Below, in pieces: positions 25,967 through 36,500 of a DNA stretch of 64,000 bases. A program made the position numbers and the translations under genes. The notes under the pieces are model-generated. The model saw nothing but the letters and a program-made list of their open reading frames with translations, made no database searches and was not told the origin of the DNA. The stretch comes from Azospirillum thiophilum (GTDB lineage: Bacteria > Pseudomonadota > Alphaproteobacteria > Azospirillales > Azospirillaceae). Each line of letters begins with the position of its first letter. The stretch's first letter is position 1. The stretch lies in assembly GCF_001305595.1 (NCBI RefSeq), contig NZ_CP012404.1, forward strand, positions 1 through 64,000, written 5' to 3'.

Positions 25967-28900
25967 ATGCGGGGATCGGGTGTGAGCGGCGTTGCGGGGA
26001 GCGGAACCAGCGGGATCGGGCACAGGCTGGCATTGCGCCGCAGCACGGCACTGGCGGGGGCGGCCCGGCTGGCGATCCTGGCGGCGGCCCTGTCGACGGC
26101 CGCCGCCCTGCCCGCCCCGGCGCTCGCCAATCCCGAAGGCGGCGTGGTGACCGAAGGCTCGGCGACGATCCAGCCCGGCGGCCCCGGCCGGCTCGACATC
26201 ATCCAATCGACGTCGAAGGCGGTGATCGACTGGCGGCGCTTCGGCATCCGCGAGGGCGAGCACACCGATTTCCGGCAGCCGGACGCAGGCTCCATCACGC
26301 TGAACCGCGTGGTGGGCTCCGACCCCTCGGCGATCATGGGCCGGCTGACCGCCAACGGACAGGTCTGGCTGGTCAACCCGAACGGCATCCTGTTCGGGCC
26401 GAACGCCCGCGTCGATGTCGGCGGGCTGATCGCCACCACCCACGACATCCGCAACGACGACTTCATGGCCGGCCGCTACCGCTTCGAAGGCCGCGCCGGC
26501 TCGACCGCGACGGTGGAGAATGACGGCGCCATCACGGTGGCAGAGGCCGGGCTGGCGGCGCTGGTGGCCCCCGGCGTCTCCAACCGCGGCACCATCCAGG
26601 CGCGGCTCGGCGAGGTGACGCTGGCCTCCGGCCGGCGCTTCGTCGTCGACCTGTTCGGCGACCAGAAGATCAATCTGGCGCTGGACGCCAAGACCGATGC
26701 GCGCCCGATCGGTGCCGACGGCAAGCCGGTCGACGCGCTGGTCGAGAACAAGGGCTCGATCTTCGCCGACGGTGGCCGGGTCCAGATGACCGCATCGGCG
26801 GCCAAGGGGCTGGTCGACCGCGTCGTCAACATGTCCGGCACCGTCCAGGCCCGCCGGGTCGAGCAGCAGGGCGGCGACATCGTCCTGCTGGGCGACGGCG
26901 GCGACGTCGAGGTATCGGGCACGCTGGATGCCGACGGGCTGGGCGCCGGCCAGACCGGCGGCAGCGTCACGGTGTCGGGCGACCGCACCGGCCTGACCGC
27001 GACGGCCCGGGTCAAGGCGTCGGGCGCCGCCGGGGGCGGGGAGGTGCTGATCGGCGGCGACGTGCAGGGCGGCAAGGCATCGGCGGCGACGCTGGCCGGC
27101 TACAACATCCGCCCGGCGCGCAAGCCGGTGCCGCCGTCCGCCGTCACCGTGGTGGCTGAGGGCGCCTCGATCACCGCCGACGCCACGCAGGGCGGGACCG
27201 GCGGCAAGGTGGTGGTGTGGGCCGACGAACGCACCCGCTTCGACGGGACGATCTCCGCCCGCGGCGGGGCGGCGGGCGGAGACGGCGGCTTCGTCGAGAC
27301 ATCCGGCAAGCTGTCCCTGCAGGTGCGCGGCAGCGTCGATGCCCGGGCGGCAGGGGCGGGCAGGGCCGGATCCTGGCTGCTCGACCCGACCGACATCACG
27401 GTGGAATCGACCGGCAGCGACACGCTGGGCGGCGGGCTATACGACGTCTCGACCGGCACCGGCAGCATCTCCGCCACCACGATCGAAACCGCGCTGAATG
27501 CCGGAACCAGCGTCACGTTGCTGACCAGCAGCAGCGGGACGGACGACGGCGACATCACCGTCAACGAGGCCATCGGGAAGTCGGCCGGCGGCGACGCCAC
27601 CCTGACGCTGAAGGCCGACCGCAACATCATCATCAACGAGAGCATCGGGTCGACCGCCGGCGCGCTGAACCTCACCCTGAATGCCGGGGCCTATACCGGC
27701 GACGGCATGGTTCGCATCAACGGCAACTCGGGCAAGACGGTGACCATCGCCACCAACGGCGGCAGCTTCATCGTCGGCGGCGGTGCCGATCCGGCGACGA
27801 CCGCCACCACCGGCCTGTCCGGCCGCTATTCGCCGGTGGCCGTGAGCGAGCGGACCGGCGTCGAGTTCCGCTATGCCACCGTCACCACCGGAGCCGGCGC
27901 CATCGTCGTCAACGGTGCGGGCGGCGAGAATGACGGCGGCGAGAACCACGGCATCGCGCTTTATGACAGCCGGCTGGAGACGACGGCCGGCTCGATCACC
28001 CTGAACGGGGAGGGCGGCAACGGCATCTATTCCGGCAACAATGTCGGCGTCCTGCTGTCCGCCTCGACGCTGCAGACCGCAGGCGGCGTCGTCCATGTCA
28101 CCGGCAGGGAGGGCGGGGGCGAGAGCAGCGACGGCCTGGATGCCGTCCGGATGGTCGACGGCTCCGCCATCGCCGTGCTCGGCAACGGGGCGATCTCGAT
28201 CAGGGCCGGCAGCGGATCGGACGGCGACATCCTGCTGACCGGCGCCGACATCCGCACCGAAGCGGCACCGATCACCATCGAATCCGCCGGTTCACTGGTG
28301 CTGGACGACGGCACCGCCCTGCAGTCCTCCGGCGACGTCACCCTCAAGGCGGCGGCGGACGTCAGTCTGTCGGACAGCGACGTGACGACCGACGGCTCGC
28401 CGGTGACGATCGTCGGCAACAGCAGCGGACAGTACCAAGGGTCGATCATTCTGATCGGCAGCGGCATCGCCACCTCGGGCGGTGCGATCACGCTGGGCGG
28501 CGGCAGCGACCCCACGCAACATGCAACGAAGGGCGGCAGGAGCAGCGCGGCCGGCGTGACGATCGAGGCCAGCACGCTCGAGTCCGGCGGCGGTCTCATC
28601 GCGATCCGGGGCGAGGGCTCCGACTATGACGACCAGGGGCACGGCGTATCCATCACCGGCGCCTCTCGCATCGATGCCGGCACCGGGACCATCGCCATCA
28701 TCGGCAAGGCGGTGTCCTCCTATGGCTGGAATGCCGGCGTGTCCATCGCAAGCACCGCCGACGGCAGCCCGACCATCCGCTCCACCTCGTCCTCGGCGGA
28801 CACCATCAGGATCGTGGGCGACGCCACCGCCACGACCGCCGACGAGGCGTGGGGCGTGAAGCTCCACGGCACCGCCACGATCAGTTCGGTCGGCGGCATC

Positions 28901-31204
28901 GCGATCACCGGCAGGGCCGGTTCCTCGGCCGTCACCTCCGAGGTTGCCGGCATCGGGCTGGACGCCGATACCGGAGCGATCCGGATCGGGTCGAGCGGCG
29001 GTCAGGTGACGACGCAGGGGACAGCCGGGACCGGCCAGATCGCGACCAGCCTCTACAGCAACGGCGACGTGGTGATCAGCAGCGCGCCGGTGTCTCCGCC
29101 CCCTCCGCCGCCGCCACCACCTCCGCCGCCGCCGCCCCCGGTAACGCCTGTGACACCGGTGACACCGGTGACGCCCGTGACCCCGGTGTCACCGCCTCCA
29201 CCTCCACCCCCTCCTCCTCCTCCTCCTCCTCCTCCCCCTCCGCCGCCGCCGCCGGTTCCGGTTCCGGACACCCCGACGACGGAGCCGACCACGGGAACGG
29301 AGACTGGCGGCACCGGAACGGGCGAAACGGACAGCGGCGGCACCGTCACGACCCCAACCACCACCAGCCCGTCCGCCGCAAGCGTGGCGAGCGCCGCGAA
29401 CGTGCAGACGGCGCTTCAGACGGTGGCCCAGATCGCGACCGTCACCGCCACGGGATCGACCGCCGGCACGGCCGACAGCGGCACCGCCGGAACCACCGGC
29501 TCCGACACCGGCACCAGCGGTTCGGGCGATGCCGCATCCGGAAGCGGCACCGCCGGCACCAGCCCGCAGACGTTCCTGGCGGCGCTGGAACAGCAGGCGG
29601 CGGGGCAGGGCACCCAGGAGGCCGGCGGTCAAACCTCCGGCGGCAGCCCCACCTCGCCGCCGCCCGCGCCGCCACCCGAACCGGCGACGGTCGTGCTGGC
29701 ATCGGGCCGCAGCGTCACCTTCAGCCCGGCGGCGACGGCGGCCTATGCCTCCGGCGCCACCCTGTCGCAGCCGGGACCGCAGCTGCTCGCCTCGCCGCAG
29801 GTCCAGGCGGCGGCGGGAAGCCTGATCCAGGCGGCCGGCAGCGGCGGCATGGTCCAGGCGGTGACGGCGCTGGCGACCGGCGGCCTGTCGCTGGCCGAAC
29901 AGCGGGCGACGCTGGCCAGCGTCCCCGTCGCCACCCTGATCGGCGGCCTGACCGGCAGCGCCGACCCGGTGGCGGCCAGTGTCGGCACCATCCTGCAGGG
30001 CACCGCATCCGGCGCAGCCGGCGGCTACGCCCAGGTGCGGGCGGCGGTCACCCAGGCCAACCTGCCGCCCGAAGTGGCGCGCACCTATCTCGCCATGGTG
30101 CAGCGGGTGGAGCGCGAGCAGCGGACGCAGACCCTGTCCGGCGCGCTCCGCCAGCTGGTCGCCGACCCGTCGTCGGCGGACATGTTCGGCCGGCCGGGCG
30201 CGTCCTCCGCCCTGCCCAGCCTGCGGCAGGCGCGCGGCGGCCGCACCCGCGGCGGCACCATGACCCTGCGCGGCATCGTCGCCGACAGCGCCAACCTGGC
30301 GGAAGCACGGGTGAACGGCCGCTGGGTCTTCATCGACGAACAGGGCCAGTTCCGCACCAGCATCCCGGTGGAGCCGGGAGCCACCGAAGCCACCCTGACC
30401 ATGACGGACGAGACCGGGGCGACCACCGAGCAGCGCATCAGCATCGACGCCGCCGCGACGGCGCCCGATCCGGCTGCCCCGCCGAAGCCGCGCAAGATCG
30501 CGCTGATGATCGCGGTCGACAGCTACCGCGACGGCGCCATTCCGGCCCTGGCGACGCCGGACGCCGACATCAAGGCGGTCGGCCAAGCGCTGAACGACCA
30601 TCTCGGCTACGAGACGCGGGTGCTGCGCAACCCGACCAAGGCGCAGATCGGCGAGGCCCTGCGCAAGCTCGGCCGCGAGGTCGGCGAGCAGGATCAGGTG
30701 ATGGTCTATTATGCCGGCCACGGCTATGAGCTGGCGGAGACCGGGACCGGCTATTGGCTGCCGGCCGATGCCGAGACGACCAGCGCCCGCAACTGGGTGT
30801 CGAACAACGACATCGGCCGCTTCCTCAGCCGGATGCCGGCCAAGCATGTGATGGTGGTGTCCGACAGCTGCTATTCCGGCGCCTTCACCAAGGAGCAGAA
30901 GGTCGACGCCACCCGCCTCGCCAGCGGGGAGGAGATGCGCCAGCGCCGCTCCGTCATGGCGCTGTCGTCGGGCGGCGACGAGCCGGTGGCCGACGGCGAC
31001 GTGAACTCCCCCTTCGCCACGGCGCTGATGAAGCGGGTGCAGGCCCTGCCCAGGGACAGCAACGGCTACGCGCTGTACCAGACCGTCCGCGAGGACGTGA
31101 CCCGGGACGCCCCGCAGACCCCGCAATATGGCGTGATCCGCACCGCCGGCTATGACGAGGGCGGCGACTTCCTGCTGGACCTGCCGGACCGGGCGATGAA
31201 CTGA
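25967..31204 (+). CDS. Two-partner-secretion exoprotein with C-terminal caspase domain
   Basis: A 1,745-residue protein. Residues 1-54 are an extended signal peptide ending PAPALA. Residues about 55-250 are a filamentous-haemagglutinin (TpsA) secretion domain, with VNPNGILFGPNARVDVGG. Next is a long Gly/Thr/Ser-rich beta-helix region to about 1040, a poly-proline hinge (1044-1100), and a Ser/Thr/Gly-Ala region. The C-terminus (about 1505-1745) is a caspase fold with catalytic His1585 (YYAGHGYE) and Cys1635 (SDSCYSG). No TpsB outer-membrane partner gene is nearby. The ATG at 25967 is inferred from the signal peptide. It is probably surface-displayed or secreted, with a peptidase role by family; targets are unknown. 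Confidence 0.88.
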   Translation: MRGSGVSGVAGSGTSGIGHRLALRRSTALAGAARLAILAAALSTAAALPAPALANPEGGVVTEGSATIQPGGPGRLDIIQSTSKAVIDWRRFGIREGEHTDFRQPDAGSITLNRVVGSDPSAIMGRLTANGQVWLVNPNGILFGPNARVDVGGLIATTHDIRNDDFMAGRYRFEGRAGSTATVENDGAITVAEAGLAALVAPGVSNRGTIQARLGEVTLASGRRFVVDLFGDQKINLALDAKTDARPIGADGKPVDALVENKGSIFADGGRVQMTASAAKGLVDRVVNMSGTVQARRVEQQGGDIVLLGDGGDVEVSGTLDADGLGAGQTGGSVTVSGDRTGLTATARVKASGAAGGGEVLIGGDVQGGKASAATLAGYNIRPARKPVPPSAVTVVAEGASITADATQGGTGGKVVVWADERTRFDGTISARGGAAGGDGGFVETSGKLSLQVRGSVDARAAGAGRAGSWLLDPTDITVESTGSDTLGGGLYDVSTGTGSISATTIETALNAGTSVTLLTSSSGTDDGDITVNEAIGKSAGGDATLTLKADRNIIINESIGSTAGALNLTLNAGAYTGDGMVRINGNSGKTVTIATNGGSFIVGGGADPATTATTGLSGRYSPVAVSERTGVEFRYATVTTGAGAIVVNGAGGENDGGENHGIALYDSRLETTAGSITLNGEGGNGIYSGNNVGVLLSASTLQTAGGVVHVTGREGGGESSDGLDAVRMVDGSAIAVLGNGAISIRAGSGSDGDILLTGADIRTEAAPITIESAGSLVLDDGTALQSSGDVTLKAAADVSLSDSDVTTDGSPVTIVGNSSGQYQGSIILIGSGIATSGGAITLGGGSDPTQHATKGGRSSAAGVTIEASTLESGGGLIAIRGEGSDYDDQGHGVSITGASRIDAGTGTIAIIGKAVSSYGWNAGVSIASTADGSPTIRSTSSSADTIRIVGDATATTADEAWGVKLHGTATISSVGGIAITGRAGSSAVTSEVAGIGLDADTGAIRIGSSGGQVTTQGTAGTGQIATSLYSNGDVVISSAPVSPPPPPPPPPPPPPPPVTPVTPVTPVTPVTPVSPPPPPPPPPPPPPPPPPPPPPVPVPDTPTTEPTTGTETGGTGTGETDSGGTVTTPTTTSPSAASVASAANVQTALQTVAQIATVTATGSTAGTADSGTAGTTGSDTGTSGSGDAASGSGTAGTSPQTFLAALEQQAAGQGTQEAGGQTSGGSPTSPPPAPPPEPATVVLASGRSVTFSPAATAAYASGATLSQPGPQLLASPQVQAAAGSLIQAAGSGGMVQAVTALATGGLSLAEQRATLASVPVATLIGGLTGSADPVAASVGTILQGTASGAAGGYAQVRAAVTQANLPPEVARTYLAMVQRVEREQRTQTLSGALRQLVADPSSADMFGRPGASSALPSLRQARGGRTRGGTMTLRGIVADSANLAEARVNGRWVFIDEQGQFRTSIPVEPGATEATLTMTDETGATTEQRISIDAAATAPDPAAPPKPRKIALMIAVDSYRDGAIPALATPDADIKAVGQALNDHLGYETRVLRNPTKAQIGEALRKLGREVGEQDQVMVYYAGHGYELAETGTGYWLPADAETTSARNWVSNNDIGRFLSRMPAKHVMVVSDSCYSGAFTKEQKVDATRLASGEEMRQRRSVMALSSGGDEPVADGDVNSPFATALMKRVQALPRDSNGYALYQTVREDVTRDAPQTPQYGVIRTAGYDEGGDFLLDLPDRAMN
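29096..29266 (+). repeat. Poly-proline and VTP-repeat hinge coding region
   Basis: Encodes two long proline runs around a five-fold VTP repeat (residues about 1044-1100 of the exoprotein). At DNA level it is a near pure CCN microsatellite. Likely a rigid spacer between the beta-helix and the caspase half, and prone to length change. Confidence 0.9.
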
Positions 31205-31225
31205 GCGGAGCGGGGGAGGGGGAGT

Positions 31226-31376
31226 TGCTGCGGCGGATGCCCCCTCCCTAACCCTCCCCCGCCAGGGCGGGAGAGGGGACTGCCGCCGCTTTGCCGATCC
31301 ACGTCGCGCCGACAAGCATCCTGCCCCCTCTCCCGCCCAGCGGGGGAGGGATGGGGAGGGGGCATCCGCCGCAGCA
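31226..31376. repeat. Long inverted repeat with perfect 23-bp ends
   Basis: The outer ends 31226-31248 and 31354-31376 are perfect 23-bp inverted copies beginning TGCTGCGGCGGATGC. Inside are GC-rich arms like those of the 2.2-kb element (CCGCCAGGGCGGGAGAGGGG and complement). It fills the gap between the exoprotein stop and the hmgA promoter and could act as a terminator structure. Confidence 0.9.
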
Positions 31377-31409
31377 CCCACCGCATCCACCCCCCAATTT
31401 TCCCTGGCG

Positions 31410-31431
31410 TATAGTTTCAAAAGAAACTATA
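31410..31431. promoter_or_regulatory. Perfect palindromic operator upstream of hmgA
   Basis: TATAGTTTC and GAAACTATA are perfect 9-bp inverted repeats separated by aaaa. It lies 71 bp before the hmgA start in an otherwise GC-rich region. Size and symmetry fit a MarR-type dimer, the class that controls homogentisate genes in several alphaproteobacteria (inference). No such regulator is adjacent. Confidence 0.65.
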
Positions 31432-31501
31432 TGAGCGGCAAATGGTCGCGGCCCGCCGGCCGCCCCGCATCGCCCACCCACCGGCCATGGGAGCTGACCG
31501 C

Positions 31502-32806
31502 ATGACGTCCCCCGCCTTCACCTACCAGTCCGGCTTCGGCAACGAATTCGCGACGGAGGCGCTGCCCGGCGCGCTGCCGGCCGGCCGGAACTCGCCGCAG
31601 CGTCCGCCCTACGGCCTCTATGCCGAACAGATCAGCGGCACCGCCTTCACCGCCCCCCGCGCGCACAATCGCCGCTCCTGGCTGTACCGCATCCGCCCGG
31701 CGGTGATGCACGAGCCGTTCCACCCGCTCGGGTCCGGCCTGCTGACCAACCGCTTCGACGAGCTGCCGGCCCCGCCGACCCAGCTGCGCTGGAACCCGCC
31801 GCCGATGCCCGACGAACCGACCGACTTCGTCGCCGGCCTCGTCACCATGGGCGGCAACGGCGGCCCCTCGGCGCAGACCGGCTGCGGCATCCATCTCTAT
31901 GCCGCCAACCGGTCGATGGAAGGCCGCTTCTTCTACGACGCCGACGGCGAACTGCTGATCGTGCCGCAGCAGGGCCGGCTGCGCCTGTTCACCGAGCTGG
32001 GCGCCATCGAGGTCGAACCGCAGGAGGTCGCGCTGGTGCCGCGCGGCCTGCGCTTCCGGGTCGAGCTGCCGGACGGGACGGCGCGCGGCTATGTCTGCGA
32101 GAATTTCGGCGCCCCCTTCCGCCTGCCGGACCTCGGCCCCATCGGCTCCAACGGGCTGGCCAACCCGCGCGACTTCCTCACCCCCGTCGCCCGCTACGAG
32201 GACATCGACGGCGATTTCGAGCTGGTGGCGAAGTTCGACGGCCATCTGTGGAGCGCCCGCATCGGCCATTCGCCGCTGGACGTGGTGGCGTGGCACGGCA
32301 ACCACGCGCCCTGCAAATACGACCTGCGCCGCTTCAACACCATCGGCTCGATCAGCTTCGACCATCCCGACCCGTCGATCTTCCTGGTGTTGCAATCGCC
32401 CAGCGACACGCCCGGCGTCGACAGCATCGACTTCGTCGTCTTCCCGCCGCGCTGGCTGGTGCAGGAGGACAGCTTCCGGCCGCCCTGGTTCCACCGCAAC
32501 GTCGCCAGCGAGTTCATGGGCCTGATCCATGGCGTCTACGACGCCAAGGAGGAGGGGTTCCTGCCCGGCGGCGCGTCCTTGCACAATTGCATGAGCGGCC
32601 ACGGGCCGGATGCCGAGACCTTCGCCAAGGCGACCGCCGCCGACACCTCTCGGCCGCAGCGGATCGCCGACACCATGGCCTTCATGATCGAGACCCGCGC
32701 CGTCATCCGCCCGACGCGCCACGCACTGGAAACCGCCGAGCTTCAGCACGATTATCACCGCTGCTGGCAGGGGCTGGCGAAGCGCTTCGATCCGACCCGG
32801 CCTTGA
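31502..32806 (+). CDS. hmgA: Homogentisate 1,2-dioxygenase
   Basis: A 434-residue Fe(II) ring-cleaving dioxygenase. Strongly conserved blocks are [19 protein letters not shown] at the N-terminus, [28 protein letters not shown] and [11 protein letters not shown], which include the iron-binding His and Glu residues. It opens homogentisate to maleylacetoacetate in tyrosine and phenylalanine breakdown. The ATG at 31502 (MTSPAFTYQ) has a GGGAG site; a start five codons earlier is possible. Maleylacetoacetate isomerase and fumarylacetoacetase are not adjacent, so the pathway is split here. A palindromic operator precedes it. Confidence 0.96.
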   Translation: MTSPAFTYQSGFGNEFATEALPGALPAGRNSPQRPPYGLYAEQISGTAFTAPRAHNRRSWLYRIRPAVMHEPFHPLGSGLLTNRFDELPAPPTQLRWNPPPMPDEPTDFVAGLVTMGGNGGPSAQTGCGIHLYAANRSMEGRFFYDADGELLIVPQQGRLRLFTELGAIEVEPQEVALVPRGLRFRVELPDGTARGYVCENFGAPFRLPDLGPIGSNGLANPRDFLTPVARYEDIDGDFELVAKFDGHLWSARIGHSPLDVVAWHGNHAPCKYDLRRFNTIGSISFDHPDPSIFLVLQSPSDTPGVDSIDFVVFPPRWLVQEDSFRPPWFHRNVASEFMGLIHGVYDAKEEGFLPGGASLHNCMSGHGPDAETFAKATAADTSRPQRIADTMAFMIETRAVIRPTRHALETAELQHDYHRCWQGLAKRFDPTRP

Positions 32807-32932
32807 GCCGGGGCGGGGAGCCGCCGCCGGCCGCCGTCCCCCGGTCATGTGACGTTTTGTCTCGACGGCACGCGCGCGGCCTTCCACACTGCGCCCGTGC
32901 CGATCCTTGGGACAGGCAGGGGGAGGGGGCCG

Positions 32933-33469
32933 ATGAAGACCGACGATGGCGGGACCGGTGCGGAGGGCAGGGGCGACGCCCGTTCGCTGCTCGACCGGAT
33001 GATCGACCGGCTGACGGTGCAGCGCGACGCGCTGGCCTGGGCGGAGCGTGCCGTCGCCGGCCGCGACGGCTTGGTGCTGGAGGTGGGCTTGGGCAAGGGC
33101 CGCACCTTCGACCATCTGCGCCACCTGTTCCCGCCACGCGACATCCTGGTCTTCGACATGTGGGTCCGCGTGCCGCCGGAGCTGACCCCGGACGGCGACC
33201 GGCTGTTCGTCGGCGACTTCCAGGCGACCATGCCGGCGGCGGCGGAGCACTTCGGCCGCTGCGCCCGGCTGGCCCATGCCGATTTCGGCAGCACCGACCG
33301 CGGCCATGACGCAAGGCAGGCGGCATGGCTGGCGCCGCTGATCGACGCGCTGATGCTGCCCGGCGGCATCGTCCTGTCCGACCGCCCGCTGGAGCGGCCC
33401 GGCTGGACCCGGCTCGACCTGCCGGCCGACGAGCGCTGGACCTACCATGCCTGGCGGGTGGAGGGCTGA
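32933..33469 (+). CDS. Small SAM-dependent methyltransferase-like protein
   Basis: A 178-residue protein with a class-I methyltransferase motif I (VLEVGLGKGRTFDHLR, residues about 43-58) and an acidic strand end (VFDMWV). It matches the short Methyltransf_17-type group, which is half the size of typical methyltransferases and whose substrate is not known to me. The ATG at 32933 follows a GGGGGAGGGGG site. It is 126 bp after hmgA, so co-transcription is possible but not shown. Confidence 0.75.
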   Translation: MKTDDGGTGAEGRGDARSLLDRMIDRLTVQRDALAWAERAVAGRDGLVLEVGLGKGRTFDHLRHLFPPRDILVFDMWVRVPPELTPDGDRLFVGDFQATMPAAAEHFGRCARLAHADFGSTDRGHDARQAAWLAPLIDALMLPGGIVLSDRPLERPGWTRLDLPADERWTYHAWRVEG

Positions 33470-33579
33470 CCGGCCGTGACCGCCGCACTGGCAAACGGCA
33501 GCCCCCAAGCCAATCTTCCTTGCCGCGCAATTTCGCCCGTCGAGGCGGCCCGCTCCGGCCGCGATGCTGAAGGCCATTG

Positions 33580-36500
33580 ATGGATCGCAATATTTTTCAG
33601 TTCATTTGGAAATACAGCGGCCGCCAGCAGGTCCTGCTCGCCCTGTTGACGATCGCCTCCTTCCCGGTGCTCTACGCCTCGCTGGAACTGCCGAAGATCA
33701 TCGTCAACCAGGCGCTGTCCGACCCCCAGCCCGAACGCACCATCCTGGGCGTCGCCATGGGGCCGGTGACCTATCTGCTGGTGCTGTGCTGCGGCTTCCT
33801 GGCGCTGGTGCTGGCCAACGGCGCCTTCAAGATGCGCATCAACACCTTCAAGGGGGTGGTGGGGGAACGGCAGGTTCGGCGCCTGCGATTCATGCTGCTG
33901 GACCGCATGCTGCGCTTCCCGCTGCCCCACTTCTCCAAAGTCAGCCAGGGCGAGTTGATCTCCACCGTCGCGGCGGAGACGGAACCGCTGGCCGGCTTCA
34001 TCGGCGACGCCTTCGCCCAGCCGCTCTACCAGGGCGGCACGATGCTGACGATCCTGCTGTTCCTGTTCATCCAGCAGCCGACCATCGGGCTGGTGTCGAT
34101 CGCCCTCATCCCGGTGCAGGCCTACATCATCCCGAAACTCCAGATCAAGGTGAAGATGCTGGGGAAGGACCGGGTGCGCAAGGTCCGTCAACTGTCCGAG
34201 CGAATCGGCGAAAGCGTCGAGAACATCCGCGAGGTCCGGGTCAACGGCACCATCCGCTACGTCCTGGCCGATTTCTCGCGGTATCTCGGCAGCATCTACT
34301 GGATCAGGCTCGAAATCTACAAGCGCAAGTATTTCGTCAAGTTCCTCAACAACTTCATCAACCAGATAACGCCCTTTTTCCTGTTCTCCATCGGCGGCTA
34401 TCTGGTGTTGCAGGGCGACCTGACCATCGGCGCGCTGGTCGCCGCCCTGTCGGCCTTCAAGGATCTGACGGCGCCCTGGAAGGAGCTGCTCGACTATTAC
34501 CAGAACATGATCGACGCCCAGATCAAGTACGAGCAGATCTCCGACCAGTTCTCGCCCCCCTTCCTGTTCGACTGGGCCGCGCCGACGCCCGCCACCCCGC
34601 CCGACCTCAAGGCGCCGCTGCGGCTGGAGGCGGTGACCTGGGCCAACGAGTATGGCGACCGCATGCTGCACCGGCTGTCGCTGGAGGTGCCGCCGGGCGC
34701 GCTGGTCGGCATCGCCGGCACCAACGCCCTGGCGCTCCGCCGTCTGGCCGAGCTGCTGGTGCGGCTGTCGCCGCCGACCTCCGGCCGGATCGTCATCGGC
34801 GACCAGCCGCTGGACGCCATTCCGCTGGAACTGCTGGGCCGCCGCATGGCCTATGCCAGCCCGGAGCCGCGCATGTTCACCGGCAGCATGATGCAGAACA
34901 TCACCTACGGCCTGCGCCACCGCCCGCCGCCCGACGATCCGGAAACGATGACCCCCGCCCGCCGGCGCGAGATCGAGGAGGCCGAGGCGTCGGGCAATTC
35001 CGTCGACAGCATGGACGGGATCTGGACCGATTTCGCCATGGTCGGCGCCACCGACTGGGCGAGCATGCGCCCCTGGTTCATGCAATGCCTGGCGGCGACC
35101 GGCGGCGAGGCCGCGGTCTACCAGCGCGGCCTGCGCGAGGTGTTCGACCCCGAAGATTACCCCTTCGTCGCCCAGCCGCTGCTGCGCGCCCGCCACTGGC
35201 TGCGGGACGCGATCGCCGAACGCGGGCTGGACACGCTGCTGGCCCGGTTCGAGCGCGACCGCTTCAACCCCTATGCCAGCCTGGCGGAGAACATGCTGTT
35301 CGGCCTGCCGGACGGCAGGCGGCTGACCGTCGCCCGCATGGTCGCCGACCCCACCATCCGCGCCCTGATGGAGGCGCACGGGCTGTGGGACAGCGCGGTG
35401 CGCATCGGCCGCCGCTTCGCCATGCGGGTGGTCGGCGTCTATCGCGACAGCGCCGACGGCGACGTCATGATCATGCGCTATCCGCACATCGACGACGCCC
35501 TGTTCGAGGAGCTGGTGGAGGCGGTCACCCGCCTGAAGCGCCGCGGCGAACGGCCGCAACGCCTCCACCAGGAGGCCGACACGCTGCTGTTCGCCACCAT
35601 GTTCCTGATGATCGTGCCCAAGCGCGACGGCATGGACTTCGCACCCCCGCCGGAACGCGAGACGATCATGACGATCCGCCGCCGCCTGCTGGCGGACATG
35701 CCGCAGGAGCTGCGCGGCAAGGTCGCCATCTTCGACCCGGATCTCTACCACCCGCGCCTGAACGTGATGGACAATCTGCTGTTCGGCCGCATCACCACCG
35801 AGGATCCGCGGTCGATCACCCAGCTCCGTTCCCTGGTGGACGAGGCGCTGGAGCGGACCGACTCGCGGGCCTTCGTGCTGATCCTGGTGACGCTGGGCGA
35901 GGTCGGCATCGGCGGCTCGCTGCTGCCGATCAGCGTGCGGCAGCGGTTGCAGCTGGTCCGCGGGCTGACGAAGAAGCCCGACATCTTCGTGATCTACCAG
36001 GCGCTGAACAGCTACGATCCGGACGAACGGCTGCGCATCTTCCTGCGCATGAAGGAGCTTCTGCCGGCGATGACCCTGATCGTGCTGGAGGAGCGCATCG
36101 CCGACCACCCGGCCTTCGACGCGCTCTACGACCTGGAGGACGGCCGGCTGGTGCCGCGCGGCCAACGGCGTGCCGACATGGACGAGGACACCATGCCCGG
36201 CGAGACCGAGGACACCGACGAGCCGGCGCTGCGCCTGCTGTCGCGCTCCTCCGTCTTCTCCGACCTGCCGGAAGCGATGCTGCGCCGGATGCTGGCGGCG
36301 TCGGAATGGCGCACCGTTTCGGCCGGCGACTTCATCTACCGCAGCGGCGACCAGTCGGAATTCGTCTTCGTCCTGGCGGACGGCGAGGCGGAACTGGTCC
36401 GCCTGATGCCGGACAACCAGCCGCCGCTGCACATCGCCTACATCAAGCCGCCGGAGGTGATCGGCGAGCTGGAGCTGCTGGCCGGGGTGCGGCGCTTCTC

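Noticed and set aside
29189-31420. 743-codon minus-strand open frame under the caspase half
   Set aside because: Antisense to the conserved caspase domain and the poly-proline region; Gly/Arg-rich artefact.
33442-36432. 996-codon minus-strand open frame under the ABC-like gene
   Set aside because: Antisense to a gene with clear membrane and cNMP-binding domains; no domain of its own.
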